Assembly (NCBI GenBank): GCA_964344935.1
Contig: CAYFPL010000002.1
Location: 186,001-250,000 of the forward strand
Source: GCA-2731375 sp964344935
GTDB lineage: Bacteria; Pseudomonadota; Alphaproteobacteria; GCA-2731375
Reading direction: 5' to 3'
Length of the DNA stretch: 64,000 nucleotides
Below, piece by piece: positions 19,636 through 27,986 of this stretch. The notes under the pieces are model-generated. The model saw only the letters and a program-made list of their open reading frames with translations. It did not search any database and was not told the DNA's origin. Within the stretch, counting starts at the first letter, position 1, and each line of letters opens with the position of its first letter. Position numbers and translations under genes: made by a program.

Positions 19636-20178
19636 ATGGCATCGAAGAGGCCGGGGGGCAAGCCCGGATTGCACGAAATGCAGGACCCTTCCCCCTGGAT
19701 CGAACGCTTCGCGGACCGGGTACCAGCAGCCGGTCACGTCCTCGATATCGCCTGCGGTGGAGGCCGTCACAGCCAATTTTTCCTCGGCCGCGGCCATCCC
19801 GTCACCGCTCTGGACCGGGATGTATCAAGGCTGACGCCGCAAGCCGGCCTGGAAATCATCCAGCACGATTTGGAAGACGGCAGACCTTGGCCACTGCACG
19901 GCAGTCAATTCGCCGCCGTTATCGTGGTTAACTACCTCCACCGCCCGCTGTTTCCCAACATTATTGCGTCCATTGCGCCAGGTGGACTGCTCCTCTACGA
20001 CACTTTCGCCGTCGGCAACGAAGCCTTCGGCCGGCCCAGCAACCCGGATTTCCTATTGCGTGAGGGCGAGTTGGAAACCGTTGTCGGGGATGAGTTTGAT
20101 GTTATCGAAGAGTTTCATGGGCAGGTGACGGAGCCGAAACCAGCCGTCAAGCAGTATATCTGTGCCATTCGAGACTAG
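19636..20178 (+). CDS. SAM-dependent methyltransferase, TehB-like
   Basis: 180-residue class I methyltransferase. Motif I VLDIACGGGRHSQFF (about residues 35-49), the acidic post-I residue in VTALDRD, and the motif PGGLLLYDTF. It is divergent from DUF1178 with only about 12 bases between starts. A second ATG at 19678 (MQDPSPWIERF) fits the usual family N-terminus and would leave more room for promoters, so the start is uncertain. Substrate unknown. Confidence 0.8.
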   Translation: MASKRPGGKPGLHEMQDPSPWIERFADRVPAAGHVLDIACGGGRHSQFFLGRGHPVTALDRDVSRLTPQAGLEIIQHDLEDGRPWPLHGSQFAAVIVVNYLHRPLFPNIIASIAPGGLLLYDTFAVGNEAFGRPSNPDFLLREGELETVVGDEFDVIEEFHGQVTEPKPAVKQYICAIRD

Positions 20179-20587
20179 ACGAAAAGCGTAGACATTGAGG
20201 ACAAGGACCGTAGTCTTTTTGTCAAATTCCAATATTGAGTTACGGGGATCCGATTCTTACGCCGCCACCGGATCATCATCGGTAATGATGATCACCGGTT
20301 CCTTTCCCGCGAAAACCGTACCTTAGGGACCTCTGCTTCGCGCATCTCGCCGAAGATACCCTCAATACTGTTCGCGTTCATGGTTCCTGCGGCCTCGATC
20401 CTTCACGAATCGCTTGTGATGCAGACAAAGGAATCCCAATACCCTAGATATTCGCAACTGCTCAAGCCGACCGGCGGGCTCACCTCAAATCAAGCGTCAA
20501 TGTTCGAGTGTGCTCGGTCAATTTGCGTCCCTGGCCGTGTCGGATAATACTGAGCCTGCGTGACCAAAAAGGCTGGGGCATATTGAA
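20179..20587. other. 409-base gap with no convincing intact gene
   Basis: No ORF with family features spans this gap. On the minus strand a 29-codon ORF (20381-20292, beginning MNANSIEGIFGEMREAEV) ends in TGA. A different minus-strand frame just beyond carries KEPVIIITDDDPVAA and ends with TAA at 20257-20259. Read together they look like a short gene broken by a frameshift, but this cannot be shown. The rest should contain the promoter of the large ATPase-cyclase gene. Confidence 0.4.
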
Positions 20588-23500
20588 ATGCAAAAGCAGT
20601 CGGGCCGTCAGGCGCCCGGCAATGGCGACGACAAATTGATCGGCCGCAATATCGAGATTGCTTCGCTGTCCGATGCCTTGGCCCAGGCCAGGGACGGCAG
20701 ACCGCGTTTCCTCTTTCTCTCCGGTCCAGCCGGTATCGGAAAGTCGAGTCTGGTGCGGGTATTGTCAAACCTGAGCCACGATGCATCATGTTCTGTCGGC
20801 ATCGGCCGCGGCCATGAGGGCCTTCGGGTTCCTTATCTGCCGCTGCGTGACGCCCTGCAGGCCGTTAGTATGAGTGACGATGGCGGCGGCGATGCATTGA
20901 TCAATTTGCTGAATGCGGGATCAGCGACGCTAGCCAAACAGGATGCCGACGATCCAGACCAGCAAGACGACAAGGCCACGTGGGCGGGCACTTTGGATGC
21001 GGCCAGGGGGGTGGAAGGGCTTTATCGTCAAGCCGTGGAACTAATACTGAATAAATTGGGTCAACGACCTATCGTCCTTGCGATCGAAGATCTGCATTGG
21101 GCTGACAGTGCGACCCTTGATTTGTTGAGCTATTTGTTGGCCGCACTGAATGATCTCGCCGTCGGGCGCCGCGTCCCGCTGCTGGTGGTTTTAACCCACC
21201 GGCCTGAAATCGACAATGACGTGCGCAGGTTTATATCGCGGGCGTCTCGTCATCCTATGGTCGAACGCCTTGAAGTCGCACCTCTTGATGTCGCGCAAAC
21301 GAGATCCCTAATGGAACATCTGGGTATCGTGCGGCCTGCACAAACACTGGTTGAAGCGATCTACGACGCAACGCACGGCAATCCGTTGTTCATTGAGACC
21401 GTGTTGGAGGATCTCAGCAGTTCCGGCGCCTTTGAAACAATCAGCGGCCATACCGTCGCACACGCCACCAGCGAGGCTCTTCGCCTGTCCGATGATCTTG
21501 AAGCCGCGATTGCGCAAAATTTGGATCGGCTGGAAGACACGGTCAAAACGGCGCTTTCGACCGCGGCGTTGCTGGGAACGACATTCTCTGCCTCCAGATT
21601 GGCTGCCATCGTCAGCAAGCCGGAGGATCAAGTTGCCGACTGGCTCGAAGCGGCTGAGAGCTTGGTCGGGGAAGGCGAAGGCGGTTATTTCTTCCGCCAA
21701 CCATTGGTGCGTCAGGCGCTCACCAGCCGGATGCGTCCACGTCGGCGACGCCAGATCCACGCACAAATCGCTACCTATCTCGACAGCCGAAATACGACTG
21801 ACCCAAACGAAAGCCAAAACGAGACGAATTGGGAATGTGCCTATCACATCATATTGGCAGGTGAGCAAGCCGATCAAAGCCAGGCGTTGCTGGTTTGCCG
21901 CCGTGCCGCGACCCAGGCGGCGCAGGTATTCGCCTGGGGGCATGCCGCCAGAGCCTGGATCGGCGCGGCGATGGCTGCGAGGGAACCTAGCGATCGCGCC
22001 GATCTGCATTTGGAGGCCGCGTTGTGCTACCACAATGCCTGGGACTGGGGACCATGCGTCGTGCAGTTTGAGCGCGCCCTCGATATCTATCGCCAGATTG
22101 GCGACCCGGTTGGCCAAGCTCGGGTCATCGCCAGCCGGGCCCGAAGCCGACTACCGAGCAACGTCTACGGCGAAGCCTTTGACACCGAACCATTGGAAAC
22201 AGCCATATCCAATCTGGGCGGTCGCGAGCCTGGCTTGCGTGGTCTTTTGCACTCCCGAATTGCCGATGCCCACTGGAACGCCCGCGCCTGGGAGAAATGC
22301 AGAGAGAGCGCAAACACTGCCATGGACTTGGCTCGCGAAGCGGGCGATGAACGTCTGGCATCTGCGGCGTCGGTACCGTTTGCCTTGTCGGAGTATCAGA
22401 CCGTTCAATTGGAGAAAGCCTGCGAGACCTATCGCGACGGCATTCTTCACGCCAAGAACAGCGGACAATTGTGGTTGGAAAACGTTCCCAGACAGCGCTT
22501 GGTCCACACTTTGCAGTTACGCAACGAGTTGACAGAAGCAGCAAAGGAACATGAAACAGGGCTTGCCGTGGCGCAACAGACAGGGGACGTTGGGGAAATT
22601 TCCTTTGCCCTCGCCAACGCATCCCTACAGGCGGCGGTCGAAGGAAGACTGGAGGAAGTCGAGAAACTCGTACACGAGACCCTCGGTGCCGTCGAACGTT
22701 CTCGCTATCCCTTTGGCGGCTTGTTCGCGATTATGACCCTAAGCTACACCCGATATCTGACCGGTCAATGGAACGGTGCCAAGGATGCCCTGATGCAGAT
22801 TGAAACACCTGGCACCGTATTCGAACAGCCGGGGCCAATCATTATCGGTCTGGCGCGCGCCATCAGAGACTTTGTCAATGGTAGCGCCGCCGCCTGGACG
22901 GATACGGATGATACAGTTGAAAAGCGGCGAACGCGGTTGTTACGCCAATCCAACGCCATCAGGGAACTAGGGCAGAACGTAACGTCTCTAGGAATGGGGT
23001 TCATGCTTCTGGAGCACGCCGTCGAAGCCCAGGTCCACGAAGCAGCGGAAATTCTGTTGCCGCCTCTCTCGCAAGCATACAAATCAGGCTTGGTGCTGGC
23101 ACCGGGCTGGCCGTTGCTAGCGCCACGTGTTATCGGCCTTGGCCGCGCCTTACTGGGACAGGATGCAGAGGCGAAGCGACTACTATCCGAAGCCATACAT
23201 GTGGCAAGTAGGAGCGGCGCACGTCTTGAATTGGCCCGCGCGCGAATGGATCTAGCCCACCTGCTCGCCGCGGATTCTGGACAAGCGCAACGGGATGAAG
23301 CCAGACGTCAACTTGATGCGGCCTATGCCGATTTTGTCGACGTCGGCATGGCGCCTCTATCTCGCCGGGCAGAAGCACTGGCGAAAGCACTGGGCTTGCG
23401 GCTAGAGGCCAAGGAAGTCAGCGTGCTAGCCGATCGTAGCGACCTAACGCTCCTCAGAGGAATAGGTGCTGGCAGGGATGCTAGCGGGCTGGAATCTGAT

Positions 23501-24142
23501 CTGTTGCTCACACGTGAGTCCGTTGCACATCAACTCTCGGAGCTAGGTAGTCGCCTAGACACTGACACGACCGCCGAAACTATTGCGGAAGTGATAGACC
23601 GTCGTATTGTTTCTGCGCCCGAAATGCCGCGTGTAATGGCAACGTTTCTAGTGACGGATATGGTTGATTCTACCGCCATTCTGGAACGCCTCGGTGATGA
23701 GAAGGCGCAAATCTTGATGCAAGCCCACAACCGGCTTCTCCGTGCGGCGGCCCGCGATCACAACGGACGTGAAGTTTCCAATACGGGCGATGGTTTCATC
23801 CTGGCGTTTCGGGCGGCTCCGCAGGCCGTCGCCTGCGCCATTGCGATCCAGCGCGCGCTGATCGAATTCAACGCCCGGCCGGGACAGGAAGCGGTCGCCC
23901 TGCGTATGGGACTGGAGGCGGGCGAACCACTGCTAGACGAAGAACGCCTATTTGGCCGCGCCTTGGTATCGGCGGTCAGGGTATGTGGCCAGGCTAATGG
24001 CGGCCAAATCCTAATATCAGAATCAGTCCGCGATCTTTCTCTGGAAACGCCAGAACCTCTGATTGACAAGGGCATGCATCAGCTCAAAGGCTTTCGGAAC
24101 CCGATCCGCCTGTTTGAAGTCGACTGGGCATACGAGACCTAG
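20588..24142 (+). CDS. ATPase-TPR protein with C-terminal class III nucleotidyl cyclase domain
   Basis: 1184-residue multidomain signalling protein. An N-terminal AAA/STAND-type ATPase module has Walker A GPAGIGKSS at 46-54 and Walker B IEDLHWAD at 166-173. A long helical TPR-like region follows (about 380-960). A class III adenylate/guanylate cyclase domain (about 1015-1184) has both metal aspartates: D1024 in LVTDMVDST and D1068 in NTGDGF. The dimer-phase signature FGRALVSAVRVCGQANGGQI is also present. Related bacterial proteins usually carry the cyclase at the N-terminus; here the order is reversed. Probably a soluble cyclase gated by ATP and a protein or ligand sensor. It ends sharing CTAG with the convergent methyltransferase stop. 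Confidence 0.9.
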   Translation: MQKQSGRQAPGNGDDKLIGRNIEIASLSDALAQARDGRPRFLFLSGPAGIGKSSLVRVLSNLSHDASCSVGIGRGHEGLRVPYLPLRDALQAVSMSDDGGGDALINLLNAGSATLAKQDADDPDQQDDKATWAGTLDAARGVEGLYRQAVELILNKLGQRPIVLAIEDLHWADSATLDLLSYLLAALNDLAVGRRVPLLVVLTHRPEIDNDVRRFISRASRHPMVERLEVAPLDVAQTRSLMEHLGIVRPAQTLVEAIYDATHGNPLFIETVLEDLSSSGAFETISGHTVAHATSEALRLSDDLEAAIAQNLDRLEDTVKTALSTAALLGTTFSASRLAAIVSKPEDQVADWLEAAESLVGEGEGGYFFRQPLVRQALTSRMRPRRRRQIHAQIATYLDSRNTTDPNESQNETNWECAYHIILAGEQADQSQALLVCRRAATQAAQVFAWGHAARAWIGAAMAAREPSDRADLHLEAALCYHNAWDWGPCVVQFERALDIYRQIGDPVGQARVIASRARSRLPSNVYGEAFDTEPLETAISNLGGREPGLRGLLHSRIADAHWNARAWEKCRESANTAMDLAREAGDERLASAASVPFALSEYQTVQLEKACETYRDGILHAKNSGQLWLENVPRQRLVHTLQLRNELTEAAKEHETGLAVAQQTGDVGEISFALANASLQAAVEGRLEEVEKLVHETLGAVERSRYPFGGLFAIMTLSYTRYLTGQWNGAKDALMQIETPGTVFEQPGPIIIGLARAIRDFVNGSAAAWTDTDDTVEKRRTRLLRQSNAIRELGQNVTSLGMGFMLLEHAVEAQVHEAAEILLPPLSQAYKSGLVLAPGWPLLAPRVIGLGRALLGQDAEAKRLLSEAIHVASRSGARLELARARMDLAHLLAADSGQAQRDEARRQLDAAYADFVDVGMAPLSRRAEALAKALGLRLEAKEVSVLADRSDLTLLRGIGAGRDASGLESDLLLTRESVAHQLSELGSRLDTDTTAETIAEVIDRRIVSAPEMPRVMATFLVTDMVDSTAILERLGDEKAQILMQAHNRLLRAAARDHNGREVSNTGDGFILAFRAAPQAVACAIAIQRALIEFNARPGQEAVALRMGLEAGEPLLDEERLFGRALVSAVRVCGQANGGQILISESVRDLSLETPEPLIDKGMHQLKGFRNPIRLFEVDWAYET

Positions 24143-25011
24143 AAAACGTCCCGGAAAGGTGTCTCCCCACTCCCCCTGGGCAGCGGCTTTTGCTGGCTAG
24201 CGTGGGGCGCCCAGCCGGTTAGGGTGAGGATTTGGAACGTGGCGGGAATGCGGCCGTCTGAGTTGTGATCAAGAAAATAGCTCTCTGCTGCCGCCTGGAT
24301 AACCGAGCGTGGGGTGAAGTATCTGCTGCGTTCGGTAACCGCGTTGCTTTCGCCCAGGCCGCGCAGTTCCGCCATCATGGCAAAAGGGTCGGTGTAGGAG
24401 AGGACAATCTGGTCCGTATCCACCACGGGCAGGGCGAAGCCGGCCCGTTGCATCAAGGCACCGGCATCATGTGCGTCCACGAAGGGGGAAACCCGGGGTG
24501 AGGCGCCGCCGAGCGCGGCAATTTCCGCCGCCAACAGGGCCTGGCGCAACTCCTCCAACGTGCCGCCGCCAGGCATGGCAGCCAAAAACAGTCCGTCCGG
24601 TTTCAAGGCCCGGCGGATCTGGCTCAGGGCACCGGGCAGGTCATTGACCCAGTGCAGCGAGAACACCGACATGATCAGATCGAAGGTACCGTCTGCGAAC
24701 GGCAGGGTCTCTTCATCGGCAATCAAACGTGGGCCGGCGCCAAATGGCGCCTGTGCCAACATGGCCGGTGAGAGATCACATTGCACAAGCCGTTCGATGC
24801 CTCCCCGCCCGTCCAGCGTCTCGGCCAACTGCCCGCCGTGACAGCCCAGATCAAGAGCCAAGGGGAATTGCCGCTTGATATCCAACAGGCAGTCAGCCAA
24901 ACGGTCAGCCACTTCCCGCAGCAGGAAATCATGATCCTTCAGGGCCGCCGCAGCCCGGTCCCGGTGCCGGCGCACGGCGTGGCGGTCGAATATGAGCGGC
25001 GGATCCTGCAA
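24139..25011 (-). CDS. BioC/NDUFAF5-like SAM methyltransferase
   Basis: 290-residue class I methyltransferase if translation starts at TTG 25011, four bases past the upstream SDR stop. The family-typical N-terminus LIFDRHAVRRHRDRAA is followed by motif I ALDLGCHGGQLAETL, a motif IV-like FDLIMSVFSLHWVNDLPG and LKPDGLFLAAMPGGGTL. Alphaproteobacterial members resemble the mitochondrial complex I assembly factor NDUFAF5 as well as BioC. Open frame extends far upstream (to 25167), but that part overlaps the SDR and lacks a start with a ribosome site. This gene commonly heads a methyltransferase-ComF-GrxC-Nit block, here interrupted by an SDR. Confidence 0.8.
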   Translation of the reverse strand: MQDPPLIFDRHAVRRHRDRAAAALKDHDFLLREVADRLADCLLDIKRQFPLALDLGCHGGQLAETLDGRGGIERLVQCDLSPAMLAQAPFGAGPRLIADEETLPFADGTFDLIMSVFSLHWVNDLPGALSQIRRALKPDGLFLAAMPGGGTLEELRQALLAAEIAALGGASPRVSPFVDAHDAGALMQRAGFALPVVDTDQIVLSYTDPFAMMAELRGLGESNAVTERSRYFTPRSVIQAAAESYFLDHNSDGRIPATFQILTLTGWAPHASQQKPLPRGSGETPFRDVF

Positions 25012-25015
25012 GAAT

Positions 25016-25768
25016 TCAGACCGCCGCCGCGCCACCGTCCACTGGCAGAATGACGCCGGTGATCCAGCGGGCCTCGTCCGATACCAGGAACAGGGCCGCA
25101 CGAGCCACTTCAATCGGCTCGCCATACCCCAGTGGCGTTGCCTGCGCGAGGGGATTGGCGGCCACATCTCCCATCATGGCCCTGACCCGTTCGCTCGCCA
25201 CCACACCCGGGGCGACGGCGTTGACCCGTATACCATGTTCCGCCAATTCCTGGGCCAGGGATCGCGTCAAAGTCACGACGCCGCCCTTGGCGGCGGTATA
25301 GGCATCCGCGCCTTGGGTGGCTTTCATGGCGCGGATCGATGTGGTGTTCAGAATTGCCCCGCCGCCGCGTTCGATCAAGTGGGGTATGGCAAAGCGGCAG
25401 GTCAGGAAGCTGCCGTATAGATCAACGCCCATGGTGCGCCAGAACTCGGATAAAGGTATTTCGCTCACCTTGCCGTCATCCGCCGTTGCCCCACCGGCGT
25501 TGTTGTAAACGATATCCAGACCGCCAAAGGCCGCCACGCATTGTGCCACCGCCGCCTCGACAGAGTCCGGTTCAGCCACATCCGTGGCCACAAAGAGGGC
25601 GCGGCCGCCCCTCGCCTCGATCTCTGCCACAACGTCCGAACCCGCTTCTACGTTGACCTCCGCGACCAGGACGGAAGCGCCTTCCTCGGCGAACAACAAA
25701 GCCGCTTCGCGGCCAATGCCCGCGCCCGCGCCGGTGATCAGCGCGACCTTGTCTTCAAGACGTGCCAT
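25016..25768 (-). CDS. Short-chain dehydrogenase/reductase
   Basis: Classical SDR of 250 residues, NAD(P)-dependent oxidoreductase. TGAGAGIG cofactor loop at 13-20, NNAG at 89-92, catalytic Ser144, Tyr157 and Lys161 (YTAAK), and the C-terminal VDGGAAAV. ATG 25768 is the only good start. It lies between the methyltransferase (4-base gap) on its own strand and ComF, which is divergent with 62 bases between starts. The substrate is not defined; SDR sequences near family average give little clue. Confidence 0.9.
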   Translation of the reverse strand: MARLEDKVALITGAGAGIGREAALLFAEEGASVLVAEVNVEAGSDVVAEIEARGGRALFVATDVAEPDSVEAAVAQCVAAFGGLDIVYNNAGGATADDGKVSEIPLSEFWRTMGVDLYGSFLTCRFAIPHLIERGGGAILNTTSIRAMKATQGADAYTAAKGGVVTLTRSLAQELAEHGIRVNAVAPGVVASERVRAMMGDVAANPLAQATPLGYGEPIEVARAALFLVSDEARWITGVILPVDGGAAAV

Positions 25769-25830
25769 ACTGTTCCCCTTTCAACGCAAACACTGGACAC
25801 CGGGACCGTTACTGGGAGCATTATAGGGTG

Positions 25831-26583
25831 ATGGGGGAAATGCCAACGGTGAATATCCATCGCCCGCTGGTTCGCGGTGTCGGCATATTTCTGGATGCCC
25901 TTTTACCGCCCCAGTGCCTTTGTTGCGGCGCAATGGTGGACCGCCAGGGTAATCTCTGCGCTGCCTGCTGGTCCGATACCCGGTTTTTGGGATCACCCTG
26001 TTGCCACTGTTGCGGTTTTCCATTTCCTCATGACGAAGGCGAAGGTGCCTTGTGCGCCAATTGCAGCCGGCAGCAGCCCGAATTCGACCGGGCCCGTGCG
26101 GTGCTGGCCTATGACGACCGAAGCCGCGCGCTCATTCTCAGGTTGAAGCATGGCGACCGCCTGGACGGCGTTCCGGCTTTTGGGCAATGGCTGGCCCGTG
26201 CCGGTGCCGCGTTTTGGCAGGACGCAGACCTGATCCTGCCGGTACCCTTGCACCGCTGGCGCCTGCTGCGACGGCGCTACAACCAGGCGGCATTGTTGGG
26301 GCAGGCCGTGGCGCGGCGAACCGGCGTTCGCTGCGAGACAAACTTGTTGCGGCGGTCCCGGCCCACGGCAAGCCAAGGCAGTCTTAGCCGGACTGGGCGG
26401 CAGAGGAACGTGCGGGGCGCCTTCGCAGTGGCGGCGAAGGATAAGGCTCGACTCAAAGGCTCTCACGTGGTTTTGATTGATGATGTCTTCACCACGGGGG
26501 CTACGGTATCGGCCTGTGCCAGGTTATTGAAGCGGAACGGCGCTTCACGGGTCGACGTGCTTACCCTGGCCAGGGTGTTGTGA
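25831..26583 (+). CDS. comF: ComF-family phosphoribosyltransferase-like protein
   Basis: 250 residues. An N-terminal zinc-finger part has paired cysteines (CLCC, CAAC, CCHCC, CANC, about residues 29-78). The C-terminal PRTase domain ends in the PRPP loop VVLIDDVFTTGATV (about 213-226). ComF proteins help DNA uptake and recombination in naturally competent bacteria, but homologues are widespread without competence, so role here is inferred. ATG 25831 is preferred; ATG 25840 and an upstream GTG are possible. The GrxC gene follows, 21 bases downstream. Confidence 0.87.
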   Translation: MGEMPTVNIHRPLVRGVGIFLDALLPPQCLCCGAMVDRQGNLCAACWSDTRFLGSPCCHCCGFPFPHDEGEGALCANCSRQQPEFDRARAVLAYDDRSRALILRLKHGDRLDGVPAFGQWLARAGAAFWQDADLILPVPLHRWRLLRRRYNQAALLGQAVARRTGVRCETNLLRRSRPTASQGSLSRTGRQRNVRGAFAVAAKDKARLKGSHVVLIDDVFTTGATVSACARLLKRNGASRVDVLTLARVL

Positions 26584-26604
26584 ACTATGTTTGAAGGATT
26601 GGGA

Positions 26605-26871
26605 ATGCCGGACGTTACAATTTACACGACGGGCTTTTGCCCGTTTTGTTACCACGCCAAAAAGCTGCTCGACAGCAAAGGCGTGGAGTATGACGAGATT
26701 GATGTGAATATGACCCCAGGGGCCCGCGAGGAAATGATGCGCCGCGCCAACGGCGGCTACACGGTGCCGCAAATCTTCATTGATGACCACCATGTCGGTG
26801 GTTGCGATGAACTCTATGCCCTGGACAGTCAGGCGCAATTAGATCCCCTATTGAAACCCCAAGCGGATTAA
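26605..26871 (+). CDS. grxC: Class I glutaredoxin (GrxC-type)
   Basis: 88-residue cytoplasmic thiol-disulfide oxidoreductase dependent on glutathione. Active-site CPFC at 12-15 after VTIYTTG. The glutathione-binding TVPQIFID and HVGGCDEL motifs are intact. ATG 26605 (MPDVTIY) has GAAGGA seven bases ahead; an ATG at 26587 lacks this. Operon: ComF upstream, Nit amidase 13 bases downstream. Confidence 0.93.
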   Translation: MPDVTIYTTGFCPFCYHAKKLLDSKGVEYDEIDVNMTPGAREEMMRRANGGYTVPQIFIDDHHVGGCDELYALDSQAQLDPLLKPQAD

Positions 26872-26884
26872 TCGGGACGCAACC

Positions 26885-27751
26885 ATGACCAGCTTCAAAG
26901 TCGCCTGTGTGCAGATCAACGCCAGCAACGACCTTGACCAGAACATCGACACGCTGGGTCGAATGATCCGGGAGGCACGGGAGGCCGGCGCGGATTTCAT
27001 CAATACGCCCGAATGTGCTGCCATGATCGAAGTGGGCCGGGATAACATCCGCGCCAAAGCCTTTGTCGAATCCGAGCACCCCGCACTGGCGGCGTTTCAG
27101 AAATGGGCCGTAGAAACCGGCGCTTGGCTGCTGGCGGGCTCCCTTTCGGTCCTACTGGAGGGTGACGATGGTGACGACCGCTTGGCCAACCGGCAATACC
27201 TGATCGATCCATCAGGCACCGTCACCGCAAAATATGACAAGATCCATATGTTCGATGTGGACCTGCCCAACGGCAAGAGATTACGGGAATCCAACAATTA
27301 CCGCCCCGGCACCGAAGCGGTTGTGACGCCGCTGCCCTGGTGCCAACTGGGCTTGAGCATCTGTTACGACCTCCGTTTCCCGCATCTCTACCGGGACCTA
27401 GCTAAGGCGGGGGCGGATGTGTTGGTGATCCCTTCGGCGTTCATGCAGGTCACGGGCGAGGCCCATTGGCATGTCTTGATGCGGGCCCGGGCGATCGAGA
27501 CCGGTTGCTTCGTAATTGCGGCTGCACAGTGCGGCGAGCACGTCGCCGGCCGCTTGAGCTATGGTCATTCCCTCATCGTCGCGCCCTGGGGTGAAGTGCT
27601 CTCCGATGGCGGCACCGAGGAAGGGGTAAGCCTGGCCGAGATCGACCTTACGGCTGTCGGCAAGGCCCGCGGCCATATCCCGGCCCTCGATCACGACCGG
27701 GACTATGCCTTTGTTCAAAGCAACGGCGACATCTCAACCGCCGCGGAATAG
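26885..27751 (+). CDS. Nit-type carbon-nitrogen hydrolase (deaminated glutathione amidase-like)
   Basis: Nitrilase-superfamily amidase, 288 residues. The full Glu-Lys-Cys catalytic triad is seen: Glu43 in TPECA, Lys119 in YDKIHMFD, and Cys160 in ICYDLRFP. The second conserved Glu lies at SNNYRPGTEAV. Alphaproteobacterial Nit1-like homologues hydrolyse deaminated glutathione, a repair reaction that fits with the preceding glutaredoxin. It starts 13 bases after grxC. Near-family-average length. Confidence 0.9.
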   Translation: MTSFKVACVQINASNDLDQNIDTLGRMIREAREAGADFINTPECAAMIEVGRDNIRAKAFVESEHPALAAFQKWAVETGAWLLAGSLSVLLEGDDGDDRLANRQYLIDPSGTVTAKYDKIHMFDVDLPNGKRLRESNNYRPGTEAVVTPLPWCQLGLSICYDLRFPHLYRDLAKAGADVLVIPSAFMQVTGEAHWHVLMRARAIETGCFVIAAAQCGEHVAGRLSYGHSLIVAPWGEVLSDGGTEEGVSLAEIDLTAVGKARGHIPALDHDRDYAFVQSNGDISTAAE

Positions 27752-27879
27752 TTCGCTATGGAAGATGGGTGAAGGCAAAGACTGAAAACAACTTTAATGG
27801 GTTTTACAATATAAAATTTCGACTAAATTGGATCTTATAGTTCGGTCATAAAATTTTTTATAGATATACAACGAAATCG

Positions 27880-27894
27880 CACTGGAATTCAGTG
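27880..27894. promoter_or_regulatory. Dyad upstream of the LuxR gene
   Basis: CACTG (27880-27884) and CAGTG (27890-27894) around GAATT, in an AT-rich 235-base gap. It lies about 95 bases ahead of the luxR start and could be an autoregulatory site, but there is no matching binding consensus to compare. Confidence 0.35.
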
Positions 27895-27913
27895 TCGTGC
27901 GTTAAGTTGATCC

Positions 27914-27923
27914 TCAAATTTGA
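27914..27923. promoter_or_regulatory. Palindrome TCAAATTTGA upstream of luxR
   Basis: A perfect 10-bp palindrome. A 6-bp inverted pair GACCTA (27943-27948) / TAGGTC (27965-27970) follows closer to the start codon. The sequence ATCAAAC/GTTTGAT ahead of the acyl-CoA synthetase at 29898 has a similar TCAAA...TTTGA core. Confidence 0.35.
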
Positions 27924-27986
27924 TTTGAACAATTAACCGTGTGACCTAAGATTAATCACCACTATAGGTCTCATGGAACGTGATCA

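Noticed and set aside
24139..25167. Longer N-terminus of the BioC-like methyltransferase up to base 25167
   Set aside because: The added part overlaps the end of the SDR gene, has no ribosome site and reads as basic low-complexity. The family N-terminus starts around base 25011.
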